NCBI GenBank assembly: GCA_022448365.1
Contig: JAKVCS010000003.1
Coordinates: 1,488,001-1,552,000, forward strand
DNA from: Saccharospirillaceae bacterium
GTDB lineage: Bacteria > Pseudomonadota > Gammaproteobacteria > Pseudomonadales > Oceanobacteraceae
Direction: 5' to 3'
DNA length: 64,000 bases
Positions 9,473-18,800 of the stretch are shown here, piece after piece. Position 1 is the stretch's first letter, and the number at the start of each line of letters is the position of its first letter. The notes below the pieces were generated by a model. The model was not told the origin of the DNA and ran no database searches. It was given only the letters and a program-made list of their open reading frames with translations. The translations under genes and the position numbers were made by a program.

Positions 9473-9507
9473 AAAAAAGCCGCAGTGGTTACTGACCCAA
9501 CTGCGGC
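9473..9507 (-). terminator. Intrinsic terminator of the B12-regulated receptor operon
   Basis: The inverted repeat GCCGCAGT/ACTGCGGC closes a hairpin with additional inner pairing, with AAAAAA on its left giving a minus-strand U-tract. It lies just past the end of the leftward receptor at 9559. Confidence 0.8.
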
Positions 9508-9558
9508 AAAGGCCTTTACTCAAGGCGGGAGTTAATCGGGGTGTTTATCCCATGCGTA

Positions 9559-11592
9559 TCAGAACTTATACGTCAGGTTTGCGCGCACCATACGTGGTTC
9601 AACCGGATGGAAATGCACGTCTTCGATACCCTCTGCACCCGCTGGTACGGTTTCGCCCGGCAGACGGGATTCATACAGATAGGTAATGTCGTTACCTTCT
9701 TCATCCGTGATATTAATCAGCTCCAGACCCAGCTCCAGCGCCCGGTTAACCTGGTAGTTCGCCTGGGCATTCAGCAAGGTTACGGCGTCGGCTTTTTTGC
9801 TGTTGTCTTCGTTCAGGGCAAATTTCCCGAAATGACGCAGGCGCAGACCCGCATCCCATGGCCCAAGGCCGTCAATGGTCATGCCCAGGCTGAATACCTG
9901 CTCGACCGCCCCCGGAATGTACTGTTCTTTTTCACCTTCAGGCTTAAGGCGAGCGCGGCTGAAGGCTAAGTCCGAATCGATAATCAGCCAGTTATTAGCC
10001 TGCCAGAACACACTGGCTTCCAGGCCACGGCGTTCCGATTTATCCGATGCTTCCGTGGTTCCATCGTCACCGACAAAGATCAGTTCAGAATCCAGTGTTA
10101 ACCACCACAGAGACACAGCCAGCTGCAGATCATTATTAAGCTGAGTCTGCAAACCTAAGTCTGCGCCCTCACTCTGTACCATCGGTGTTGCGTCTTTTTC
10201 GGCAAAGCCACGGGCATCGTTCGAGTGGAAGCCCTGACCATAGTTGGCAAACACATGGGTGTTCTCGGCCAGCTGATAGATTAAATTGAATTTCGGACTG
10301 ACGCGGGTATCACTTTCACCGCTGCTGTTACCTGTTAAACGGTTATCAACAATGGCCGACAAGTAGTCAAAACGTGCACCAATCTGAGTACGTAATGCGT
10401 CATTCCACTGGTAATTATTTTGTACGAATAGACCCAGGCCGGTCTCTTCCGCACGGTGACGGACACGACGCTCATAAATTACACGGTTTTGGGTACCTGA
10501 CAGGCCCACGTCGGAAATGCGGTCATGACGCACATCAAATCCTGCCTGCCATTGGCTCTGATCACCGTTGTATAAATCCAGTAACGCGGAGCCACCCAGT
10601 ATCTTACGTTCGTCGTGTTGACGGAATTCGTCACCGTTGTCCTGGTCGATGGCGTAAGTGTGGTTGGCAAACAGCTGCAGTCCGTAATCAATCAGATAGG
10701 CGTTGGTTTTTAATTCACGTCCGGAGAAATCGTTCCAGCCCTGATAACTCAGGCTGCGGCGGTGAGTTTTACCGCCCGAATCTTTATCCAGCGAATCAAA
10801 ACGATCGCCGCCGTTATCAACAAAACGTTGAGGTAGCTGATCGGTCGCCGTCCAGTCGTTCTGGTAAGCCATAGCCGTCACCGCCCCACCATTAACGCTG
10901 TCACCGAAGGTGTATTTTAATAACGCTGAATATTTTTCCTGATTCTGCGCGACTTTCCATGGGCCGTCGTACTGGCTGGCATCAAATGCGGCCAGTAGAT
11001 TGTTACCGTTTTCCAGCTCATTACCACCGGCAACCAGTAAGCGTTGGTAGCCGTATTCTCCAACACCCAGTTTTATCAGGTTGTGATCCAAATCTTGACG
11101 GCTGTGTAAACGTACGGCCCCGGCATTGGCAAAGTCGCCTTCGCTGGCGTAGTAAGGACCTTTTTTATAATCCAGAGATTCAATCATTTCCGGAATAATA
11201 AAATTAATATCGGTATACCCCTGGCCATGGCCATGAGTTCGCATGTTAACCGGCATACCGTCTATAAAAGTGGCAAAGTCAGTACCGTGATCGAGGTTAA
11301 AACCGCGCAAGAAATACTGGTTGGCTTTTCCTTCACCACTGTGTTGGGTAACAATTAATCCAGGAACGGTTTCCAGTACTTCACCGGCACGACTGATCGG
11401 ACGTTGTTCAATTTGCTCAGCGATGACGGTCCCCATCGAGGCCGATACAGCACGACCAATCTGCGCCTGACTGGATACCGTCACATTGGTTAGCTGTGCT
11501 TCGTCTGCGGATGAATTAATACCGGCTGCATTTGTCTGATTAACACACAGGGAAGCGGCCGCAATGGACAACGCCAACGGTGAAATTTTCAT
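9559..11592 (-). CDS. TonB-dependent receptor, distal gene of a cobalamin-riboswitch operon
   Basis: A 677-aa outer-membrane receptor: signal peptide (cut near TNA, residue 22), TonB-box-like LTNVTVSS, a plug with GLIVTQHSGEGKANQYFLRG and FATFIDGMPVN, a distinctive histidine-containing MRTHGHGQGYTDINF, and KGPYYASEGDFANAG, ending MVRANLTYKF. This receptor subtype is often found beside CobN-like genes. It is the third gene of a leftward operon behind an ExbB-like and a DUF2149 gene, led by a B12 riboswitch. A corrinoid or related metallo-tetrapyrrole substrate follows from that control; haem or another porphyrin remains possible. Clear TonB-receptor family; substrate unproven. Confidence 0.88.
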   Translation of the reverse strand: MKISPLALSIAAASLCVNQTNAAGINSSADEAQLTNVTVSSQAQIGRAVSASMGTVIAEQIEQRPISRAGEVLETVPGLIVTQHSGEGKANQYFLRGFNLDHGTDFATFIDGMPVNMRTHGHGQGYTDINFIIPEMIESLDYKKGPYYASEGDFANAGAVRLHSRQDLDHNLIKLGVGEYGYQRLLVAGGNELENGNNLLAAFDASQYDGPWKVAQNQEKYSALLKYTFGDSVNGGAVTAMAYQNDWTATDQLPQRFVDNGGDRFDSLDKDSGGKTHRRSLSYQGWNDFSGRELKTNAYLIDYGLQLFANHTYAIDQDNGDEFRQHDERKILGGSALLDLYNGDQSQWQAGFDVRHDRISDVGLSGTQNRVIYERRVRHRAEETGLGLFVQNNYQWNDALRTQIGARFDYLSAIVDNRLTGNSSGESDTRVSPKFNLIYQLAENTHVFANYGQGFHSNDARGFAEKDATPMVQSEGADLGLQTQLNNDLQLAVSLWWLTLDSELIFVGDDGTTEASDKSERRGLEASVFWQANNWLIIDSDLAFSRARLKPEGEKEQYIPGAVEQVFSLGMTIDGLGPWDAGLRLRHFGKFALNEDNSKKADAVTLLNAQANYQVNRALELGLELINITDEEGNDITYLYESRLPGETVPAGAEGIEDVHFHPVEPRMVRANLTYKF

Positions 11593-11648
11593 ATTGTTAC
11601 CTTATAACAAATAATTAAATGAAATATTTAATACAGTAATTTTAGTAT

Positions 11649-11960
11649 TTATTTGCTGATTAAAATCAGCTTACCGGTTTGAGGATCACGATATACCTGC
11701 CCCATCGACTGATAACCGCTACCTTCACCGTTTTCTAATTGCTGTCGCAGTGATTCCGGAATATCAATTAATTCCTGACTGCGTTCTAATCTAACAGTGT
11801 CTTCTAATTTAAAATGTTTTTTTAATTCCGGGCTGACGGCTACCAGCGCTGCAATTAAGCCGCAGGCAAATACCAGCATGATATCGACCAGGTTGGCTAA
11901 TGGCCCGAGCGGCTCATCGTCCTGAGCATCAAATGAGGAAGAGCGCCAGCGATCATTCAT
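11649..11960 (-). CDS. DUF2149 protein (HmuV-like, ExbD-type partner)
   Basis: A 103-aa protein with one transmembrane segment at about residues 22-42 (NLVDIMLVFACGLIAALVAV) and a short periplasmic tail ending YRDPQTGKLILISK, the typical DUF2149 tail. Size and topology resemble ExbD/TolR. Its start overlaps the stop of the ExbB-like gene by 4 bp, indicating translational coupling. In Bacteroidota hmuYRSTUV operons a DUF2149 protein and a MotA/TolQ/ExbB protein accompany a CobN homologue and a TonB receptor, so a dedicated energising or motor complex is likely. The mechanism is not known. Confidence 0.8.
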   Translation of the reverse strand: MNDRWRSSSFDAQDDEPLGPLANLVDIMLVFACGLIAALVAVSPELKKHFKLEDTVRLERSQELIDIPESLRQQLENGEGSGYQSMGQVYRDPQTGKLILISK

Positions 11961-12433
11961 GATCCGGCTCCGGCGTCTGTTTGGTTATCCTCCAATTCCT
12001 GTACCGCGCGGTCATACCAGCGCCGACGCACTCGCCCAAGCACAAATCCCACGATACCGGCCAACAGCCCGATCACCGTAGTGTCGAAGGCAACTGTCAT
12101 GGCCGTGGTCAGAATGGTTAATTCGCCATCACCCAATGCCGCCAGACCCGGTCCCAGTGGAATGAGTGTGCCCATCAGACCAAGCATGGGCGCAATGCGA
12201 GTAATAAAATCAGCTCGTTCTATACGACGTTTACCGACCTGAATTAACAGCGCCTGATCACCGTTTCTGACTAAACGACGAATACCGCCAAAACGCTCGC
12301 CAAGGGCCAGGCCAGATTCGTATAACGCCAGCAAAATAAAAAACAGCAGCGCCCATACCACAGGTTCCAGCAACACACTGGTCAGTTGATGCATCAGGTT
12401 GAGAGACACAGAGGAAAACACAACACTCTCCAT
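11957..12433 (-). CDS. MotA/TolQ/ExbB-type proton channel protein
   Basis: About 158 aa from the ATG at 12433; a TTG 48 bp further upstream is possible but lacks support. It has an N-terminal transmembrane helix (EPVVWALLFFILLALYESG), a cytoplasmic stretch, then the ExbB/TolQ core RIAPMLGLMGTLIPLGPGLA and TMTVAFDTTVIGLLAGIVGF, the two helices that form the proton path. It is the first gene of the operon after the cobalamin riboswitch and overlaps the DUF2149 gene by 4 bp. It is predicted to form, with that protein, a proton-driven complex serving the CobN/receptor system rather than the general ExbBD. Confidence 0.85.
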   Translation of the reverse strand: MESVVFSSVSLNLMHQLTSVLLEPVVWALLFFILLALYESGLALGERFGGIRRLVRNGDQALLIQVGKRRIERADFITRIAPMLGLMGTLIPLGPGLAALGDGELTILTTAMTVAFDTTVIGLLAGIVGFVLGRVRRRWYDRAVQELEDNQTDAGAGS

Positions 12434-12597
12434 TGAGACCGGGATTGTTAGGCATAACCTAAGCAAGCAAAGTCCGTTCAATATTCGTTAATAGCTGGGG
12501 AGTTGATGCGAAAACACAGATACAACGACGGAAAAATACGCCGCAGAAAAACAGAGTTGTATCATGCTGCTCAGGTCACCCCGCCTGAAATCATGTT

Positions 12598-12835
12598 GTT
12601 ACAGGCCGGTCTCCGGACTCAAAGTCAGAACGTTGTGAACATTCCGGGTTTACCTTCCGGCACATCACAATGGTTGTGATCTTGCCGTGGTTGAAAAACC
12701 AATTCGTCTGCATTGACCAACAGCTGCTCATAGCGTTGGTGTACGACAAACACTTCATACCGTTGCGGGGGCAGTACAGGAATAGCATCACAAAATGTGC
12801 CTTACCTGTTTCCCGATTATCCCGTGTCTGCAATT
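12598..12835 (-). promoter_or_regulatory. Cobalamin riboswitch upstream of exbB-like/DUF2149/TonB-receptor operon
   Basis: Reading the minus strand, the conserved B12-riboswitch blocks appear in order: GGGAAACAGGT near 12815-12805, the GCTATTCCTG partner, CTGCCCCCGCAACGG near 12773-12759, GTGCCGGAAGG near 12664-12654, and the 3' block GAGTCCGGAGACCGGCCTG near 12622-12604. The ExbB-like ATG is about 165 nt further on. The expression platform is not obvious; no terminator or anti-SD hairpin could be drawn with confidence. By analogy with the class, adenosyl- or other cobalamin would repress the operon. Confidence 0.87.
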
Positions 12836-12944
12836 AAAATTTGCCACACAGGCACCTGAAACGAGGCCGAACAGTAACAGGAATGTCAGCTTATGAAAAG
12901 TGAAAGCTACTCACTATGGTGATGAATCACAGTATTGAACCGCA

Positions 12945-12975
12945 TAAAAAAACGCGGCTGAACGCCGCGTTTTAA
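12945..12975. terminator. Intrinsic terminator after the alkaline phosphatase gene
   Basis: Stem AACGCGGC/GCCGCGTT with a 5-nt loop, A-run on the left and T-run on the right. It can work in both directions and chiefly serves the leftward phosphatase gene ending at 13005. Confidence 0.8.
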
Positions 12976-13004
12976 TTGGTGGGTTTGCGCAATAATTCCG
13001 AGGA

Positions 13005-14699
13005 TTATTCCACAATCAAGGCATCGATCATTTTCTGACCCAGATCTGTGTGATGCTGCATGGTCGAGAACTTTTTGGTAATTGCCTCGGGACCAAATGC
13101 GTATACCGGTACTGGCGCTGCGGTGTGAGTACCGTTACCCCAGGAAACGCTTTGCTGGGCCGCAACTTCACGCGCAATTAAGGCACCGGTGTCTTCGTCA
13201 GCGTAAACATAGAAGTCAGAGAAATCATTAAACTTCGGAATGTTGGTCGCTTTCAGGTATTTATGATCTGGGTGAACGTCTTCTGCCGGCACATCATAAC
13301 GTGCAGCAATACGTTCACCGGATTCATTGCTGATGTGGAAATCAGCGTGCATGCTTTTATTGACTTCTTCAACCCAGGCCGCGGCAGTGGTATTCGAGAA
13401 ATCCCAGTCACCGTTTACGGAACTCAGGATATCGTAAAAAGAACGCTCCTGAGCGTAGATCTTATCGAGAGTCGCCAGTGCGCCAAAGTTATACTGAGGC
13501 TTATACGCACGGTCGCTACCATCCGCGTTGACCATGCCGTCGCCCGCCAGAGTTTTCGCTTCAGGAATTTCATGTTTGTGGTAAGCAAAACCAAAACCAC
13601 CGGTTTCATGGTCAGCTGTTACCACCACCAACGTGTCATCACGCTCGGCAACCCATTCATGAACCGCTTGCACTGCCTCATCAAACTTCAGCATTTCGTG
13701 CAATAACCAACCGGTATCATTAATGTGCCCTGCCCAGTCAATCTGACCGCCTTCGATCATCAGGAAGAAGCCGTCCGGGTCCTGCGATAAAATATCCAGC
13801 GCTTTTTTGGTCATTTCTACCAGTGACGGTTCATCCGCGCATTTGCTGCCAGCTTCCGGAGCCGTGGTATTTTTACAAGCGGTGTATTCGATACCATCAT
13901 TCATCGCTGAATCATCAAATAAACCTAACAACTTGCCTTGCTTAACGGATGCCATTTGAGTTTTATCAAACGCCAGAGCGTAACCCGCACTTTTTGCTTC
14001 GTTAAACAGATTACGGTCATCGTCGGCGCTGCGCTTTGACTTTTTAATCACATGGGTTGGCGCATTTAATTCAGCTGCCAGCGCACCAAAGTCGTCAACG
14101 TTCGGCGCCCAATGACGAGAGCCACCACCGAGCAGTACATCAACACCAGCGTCCAGCAGGTCTTCCGCTATTTCATTTTCCATCGAACGATGTGGACGGT
14201 GAGACGCGAAACCAGCCGGGGTTGCGTGAGTCAGTCGAGTATCAGTAATCAGACCCGTTGCTTTACCCATTTTCATGGCTTTTTCCAGAATGGTCTCGAC
14301 TTTATTACCCTGGTCATCCAGACCCACGGCTTCAGAAATCGAACCTTTACCGGTCGCTAACTGCGTGGCAGAACATGCAGAATCAACAATTAATCCCGGA
14401 TTTGCACCCATAGGAGCCGTCATGGATAGTCCCAGAGCGCCGCCTTCCGCGAGCTTCTGTAAACCCGTCACCTTATTAATGTTGGCTGCATTGGCCGGGG
14501 AGCGGCGCGCATATTCTTCCAGTAAACCCACCTGCTGCGGGCCCATACCATCACCAATCATCAGGATCAGATTTTTTACTTTGCCGTTATTAACCAGTGG
14601 TGCCTTATCGGCATCCGATTCAGAGTTGGAATCGCTGCCACAGGCAACCATCAGACTGGCCGCAACAACAGCGGCAGAAAGTTTAGCGAGTGTTTTCAT
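13005..14699 (-). CDS. Alkaline phosphatase, lipoprotein form
   Basis: Phosphomonoesterase of the PhoA superfamily, about 564 aa from the ATG at 14699. The lipobox MVAC puts Cys at residue 20, so the enzyme is predicted to be membrane-anchored on the periplasmic side or at the surface. Visible catalytic elements: MIGDGMG (metal ligand Asp50), VDSACSATQLATGKG (nucleophile Ser107), GGGSRHW, MIEGGQIDWAGH, TADHETGGFG, and a C-terminal HTAAPVPVYAFGP supplying the last metal histidine. All core metal residues seem present. It sits between two cobalamin riboswitches but has no riboswitch of its own. No clear Pho box was seen. Confidence 0.92.
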   Translation of the reverse strand: MKTLAKLSAAVVAASLMVACGSDSNSESDADKAPLVNNGKVKNLILMIGDGMGPQQVGLLEEYARRSPANAANINKVTGLQKLAEGGALGLSMTAPMGANPGLIVDSACSATQLATGKGSISEAVGLDDQGNKVETILEKAMKMGKATGLITDTRLTHATPAGFASHRPHRSMENEIAEDLLDAGVDVLLGGGSRHWAPNVDDFGALAAELNAPTHVIKKSKRSADDDRNLFNEAKSAGYALAFDKTQMASVKQGKLLGLFDDSAMNDGIEYTACKNTTAPEAGSKCADEPSLVEMTKKALDILSQDPDGFFLMIEGGQIDWAGHINDTGWLLHEMLKFDEAVQAVHEWVAERDDTLVVVTADHETGGFGFAYHKHEIPEAKTLAGDGMVNADGSDRAYKPQYNFGALATLDKIYAQERSFYDILSSVNGDWDFSNTTAAAWVEEVNKSMHADFHISNESGERIAARYDVPAEDVHPDHKYLKATNIPKFNDFSDFYVYADEDTGALIAREVAAQQSVSWGNGTHTAAPVPVYAFGPEAITKKFSTMQHHTDLGQKMIDALIVE

Positions 14700-14927
14700 T
14701 GTGATGCCTACCACATTTTATTGTAAGAATTGCCTGACTTTAATAAACAAGTCAGTGAATAGCGCGGCATGTTAGGCAGCAAATATTACAGTTTTATTTT
14801 CGTTTGAATGATTATTCAAAACCGTTAATAAATACGGCAATAATCGGCTTATTTAATAAAAAATACCGCATGTTTAATGTTATAAAATAACATTAAACGT
14901 GCATTTAAACGGAATTAAATTCCCATA

Positions 14928-15335
14928 TCAGGACACATACAAACGGCAGGCTTCTGCAACGGCAATACGATCCGGTTCGGCATCCAGTTGTGATAATTCA
15001 TCGAGGTTCAGCCAATACACCGCCTCGGCCTCCAGCGCTTCGATATCGCCCCGCCAATCACTCACCAGATAATAATGCAAACGTTGCACTTCCGATGCAG
15101 AATCCGATTCGGCCGTGTGTACCAGCGAACAAACATAACCGGCGGATCGCGCTTCAATATTCAGTTCTTCTTCAAGCTCGCGCGCCAGCGTCTCCAGCTG
15201 GTCTTCGCCCGCTTCCATGTGGCCACCAGGAACCATGAGCAGCGACGGATCAAATTCTTTATCGCTGCGACGCTTTTCAACCAGTACCGCACCGTCCTGA
15301 ATCAGAATAAACGATACACATTCGGCAAACTCCAT
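14928..15335 (-). CDS. NUDIX hydrolase
   Basis: A 135-aa cytoplasmic NUDIX protein that hydrolyses nucleoside diphosphates linked to another moiety. The Nudix box GX5EX7REX2EEX2U is intact (GGHMEAGE to RELEEELNI, about residues 37-59). N-terminal MEFAECVSFILIQDGAVLVEKRR matches MutT-like folds. It lies between the alkaline phosphatase and the cobN riboswitch, pointing away from cobN, and seems to be a single-gene unit. The precise substrate is unknown. Confidence 0.88.
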   Translation of the reverse strand: MEFAECVSFILIQDGAVLVEKRRSDKEFDPSLLMVPGGHMEAGEDQLETLARELEEELNIEARSAGYVCSLVHTAESDSASEVQRLHYYLVSDWRGDIEALEAEAVYWLNLDELSQLDAEPDRIAVAEACRLYVS

Positions 15336-15448
15336 ACCTTAAGCCCCTCTCTCATTCGAGCAACGATATTACCCTACTTTGTCACTCTGCCGCAGGCAAA
15401 ATCACCATCAGACCTGCTACACCCAGAACAAACGAACTGCCGGTCAAA

Positions 15449-15477
15449 TTGACATTTATGCCAGTGCCGGGTAGAAC
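15449..15477 (+). promoter_or_regulatory. Putative sigma-70 promoter for the riboswitch-cobN transcript
   Basis: TTGACA (15449-15454), a perfect -35, then 17 bp and TAGAAC (15472-15477), a 4-of-6 -10. It lies upstream of the cobalamin riboswitch on the same strand, at a spacing suitable for a long structured leader. Confidence 0.45.
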
Positions 15478-15559
15478 AACCAGCGACGAAATGCTTCTTC
15501 CTCTCACTCAATTGCGCAGAGGCAGTTCCAGAGTATTGCGGATCAGTCAGACCGTGTGT

Positions 15560-15690
15560 GTGACTGCCGCCTGTTCGGGTACTGAAATATCGAAGCTGTG
15601 TGGAACACCGGTGAAATTCCGGGGCTGTACCCGCAACTGTAACAGCAGAGCTTTTCTGTGCTGAAGCCAGATACACAAACGTCTCAGATT
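15560..15690 (+). promoter_or_regulatory. Cobalamin riboswitch upstream of cobN-like gene
   Basis: The conserved B12-riboswitch core is readable: GGAACACCGGTGAAATTCCG (15602-15621), GGGGCTGTACCCGCAACTGT (15620-15639), and the 3' block GAAGCCAGATAC (15663-15674). It lies 145-160 bp upstream of the CobN start, on the same strand. A Shine-Dalgarno-sequestering hairpin downstream (15805-15827) is a likely expression platform, implying translational repression by cobalamin. Confidence 0.93.
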
Positions 15691-15804
15691 ACTCTGCTGA
15701 TGATCAGTATGAGCCAATAAATGCACCGGGCGGGAATACTCGGTACTGAACGGTATGCCGGCGACCTTCGCGTTGTGGCAGACTCAAGCAGTACTTCTTC
15801 TCTC

Positions 15805-15827
15805 CCTCAAGCCCAACCGACTTGAGG
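15805..15827 (+). promoter_or_regulatory. SD-sequestering hairpin, expression platform of the cobN riboswitch
   Basis: Perfect 7-bp inverted repeat CCTCAAG (15805-15811) / CTTGAGG (15821-15827) with a 9-nt loop. The right arm contains GAGG, the ribosome site placed 5 nt before the ATG at 15833. When formed, the hairpin would block translation, which fits a riboswitch acting on initiation. It also supports 15833 over the upstream in-frame ATG at 15755. Confidence 0.65.
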
Positions 15828-15832
15828 TACTC

Positions 15833-18800
15833 ATGGTAATTTTTAAACAGCTGTTGTTTGTTCAACGGCTTTCGCTAAAACCGTTACTGATGCACATGGC
15901 TCAGCTGCTGTTATTGGTCAGTATGATCTGCCAGACACAGGCGCTAACGGCAAACGAACCAGACTATTTGCTGGTTCTGACCTCCCAACGTAATGCAGAG
16001 ACCGTGGCGGAAGCGGCACGCTTATTCAAACTGCAGTATCCACAGCTAGCGGTTCAGGCGCGCACCGACAACCAGATTTATGAAGCCGACGAGAACCAAA
16101 GAGCGCAGCTGGTCGGCAATGCCAGAGCAATTATTGGTGCCGGTTTATTCGGACCGGCGGTGGCCGAATTGTCGCCACTGTTCAAACAATTTAAACAGCA
16201 ACAAAAGCCCTTACTGATTTTTAACAGTGACCATCGATTGGTTGGTATGAGCGAACTGGGTGGGAAAAATTTTTTCGGCAACCAGCAACAGGTTGGTGAA
16301 CTCAGTAAACAGCGCGCCACCGATGATTTCGCCCGCTGGCTGAATGCTATCCAACAAAAGAATCCGGCCCAGGCCAAATGGTTACAGGCCCGTGCTTACT
16401 GGCAGGCGGGCGGCGCTGAAAACAGCAAAGCATTATTCAGCTGGGTTTTTCGCCAAACCGGTGCGGAAACTCCGGCCAGCGCTCCGCTGCCACAGCCAAG
16501 GTTACGTTGGTACACGAATGGCAAAATCCAGAATCAACTGCCTGCATTAAATTCAGAAGCTGCGTCAGAAAAGAAATCACTGGTTGCCATTCTGGATCAC
16601 GCCGGTGGTGGTCGTCCGGCCGATGTCGCTTTATTACGCCAACTGTGCAGCCAGATCGAAAATCCCGATAACGAACAGCCAGGCCAGCGATGTATTGCAT
16701 CGCTGGCTTACTGGGGTGAAGCCGGAGTCAAAGCCGTTGAACAGCTGTTGCCCTACCAGGATCAGCTCAGCGCCATTGTTATGCTGCAGGATTTTGTGAT
16801 TGGTGGTGGCGAGGGTCGTGAGCGCACCAACGCATTATTGCAGCAATTAAATGTGCCTCTGTTAAAAGCGATTAAATTACGCGACCGCAGCGCGCTGGAA
16901 CATCAGTTGTCAGCCGACGGTTTGGCCGCCGAGAAAGTGTACTATCAGGTGGCAATGCCGGAACTTCAGGGAGCGTCTCAGCCACTGATTATCGCCAGCG
17001 CCGGTGAGCCGCAAAACGATCCGATCAGTGGTATTCGTATTCAGGCGATTGAGCCGAAACAAGATGGCTTAACTGCATTAACATCGCGTCTATCGCGCTG
17101 GGCAGCATTGCAACAAAAAAACAATGCCAACAAACGCATCGCCATTGTGTATTACAACCACCCTCCTGGGCGTCACAATATTGGTGCCGATAACCTCGAT
17201 GTACCGGCGTCGTTATGGCAAATTCTGAATCAGTTAAAAGCTCAAGGGTACAACGTTGGAGAACTGCCTGCCTCTCAAGAAGCGCTGCTCGATGAAATGC
17301 AATTACGCGGGGTCAATCTGCCACGGGATGCCACGGCATTAAAAAACATGTCGGATAAAATCCAGACCATGGCACCGTCCGATTATCAAAGTTGGTTTGA
17401 TCAACTGCCAGACTCCGTTCGCAATGAAATGATTAATGGTCCGTTCGGTTTATTACACGAACAATTAAAAGCCGCAGTGGTTGCGAAAAAACCAGAGCTG
17501 GCGGATGGCCTGTTACACCACACCTTTGAAGAAATGCATCACTTGTTAGAAGGGGTTGATCATAAAGGCCGGGAGCGTGCTCTGGCATTAATCGAACAAC
17601 TGGAAGTGTGCTACGTCAACACCGTAAAAGCCGCCGAAAAGACCAATAACGGCCAATACCCGGCTTGCATGGATAAACAAGCCCCACAATTAATTACCGC
17701 CCTGCAAAAAACCGGAATTGAAGGTTTGGGGGGCTGGGGACCGGCCCCCGGTAACGTAATGACTTTTAACAATCAGTTATTACTCCCGGGTCTGCAATTT
17801 GGTAACGTGTTTATTGGCCCCCAACCGCCACGTGGTTGGCAAATTAATGAAGAACTGTTGCACGCCAACCTGGCTTTTCCACCACCTCACCAGTACCTGG
17901 CGTTTTATCATTTTCTACGCAATACCTTTAAAGCCGACGCTTATGTGCACTTAGGTCGTCACTCGACGTATGAATTCTTACCGCGCCGCAGCGTGGGCCT
18001 CGGAGAAGATGATTATTCGCGTATTATCGGCGCCGATATTCCGGGGATTTACCCTTACATCGTGGACGGTGTTGGCGAAGGTATTCAAGCCAAGCGCCGT
18101 GGCCTGGCGGTCATGGTTGATCATCTGACGCCACCCTTAGAAAGTACCCCGCTGTACGATGAGTTACTGCAGCTGCGGCAGTTAATTGAAAGCTTTGAGG
18201 CCAGCCACGGCAGCGGCAACGAGGCTGTGGCAGAACGCTTAGTGCAGCAAATTGTTGCTAAAGTGGATCAGCTGGAACTGCGAGATGAACTGGCTCAGGC
18301 CATGTCAGCGGAACTGGCTGTTATGGGCATCAGTTTTGAAGAAGTCAACGACGATATGCTGGTTCACGAAGTTGGCCATTATCTGACGGACTTACAGGAA
18401 CGTTTTATGCCATTGGGTCTGCATATCTTTGGCAAAGAATGGAACGCTGATGCCGTCGAGATGATGCTGCAGTCGATGCTGGGCCGTCACTCCGATGACA
18501 ATGGAAAACCGCTGACGGCTGAACAAAAAGAAACACAATCCGGTTGGAAAGATTTATTAAAACAATCACCGGATGCTGAAATGGCTGCCCTGATGAATGG
18601 CTTAAACGGCCGTTATGTCGCTCCGGGTCAGGGTAACGACCCGATTCGCAGCCCCGATAGTTTACCAACCGGGCGCAACTTCTATGCGCTGGATTCCAGT
18701 TTAATTCCATCCAAGCTGGCCTGGCAGCTGGGCCAAGAAATGGCCGCCGATGCGCGTAAAAATAACCCACAAACCGCCGATAAAAATGAAGCCATTATCT

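Noticed and set aside
15755-15832. CobN start at the ATG at 15755
   Set aside because: No ribosome site there; the codons fall between the riboswitch and the SD-masking hairpin, and the signal-like segment follows 15833.
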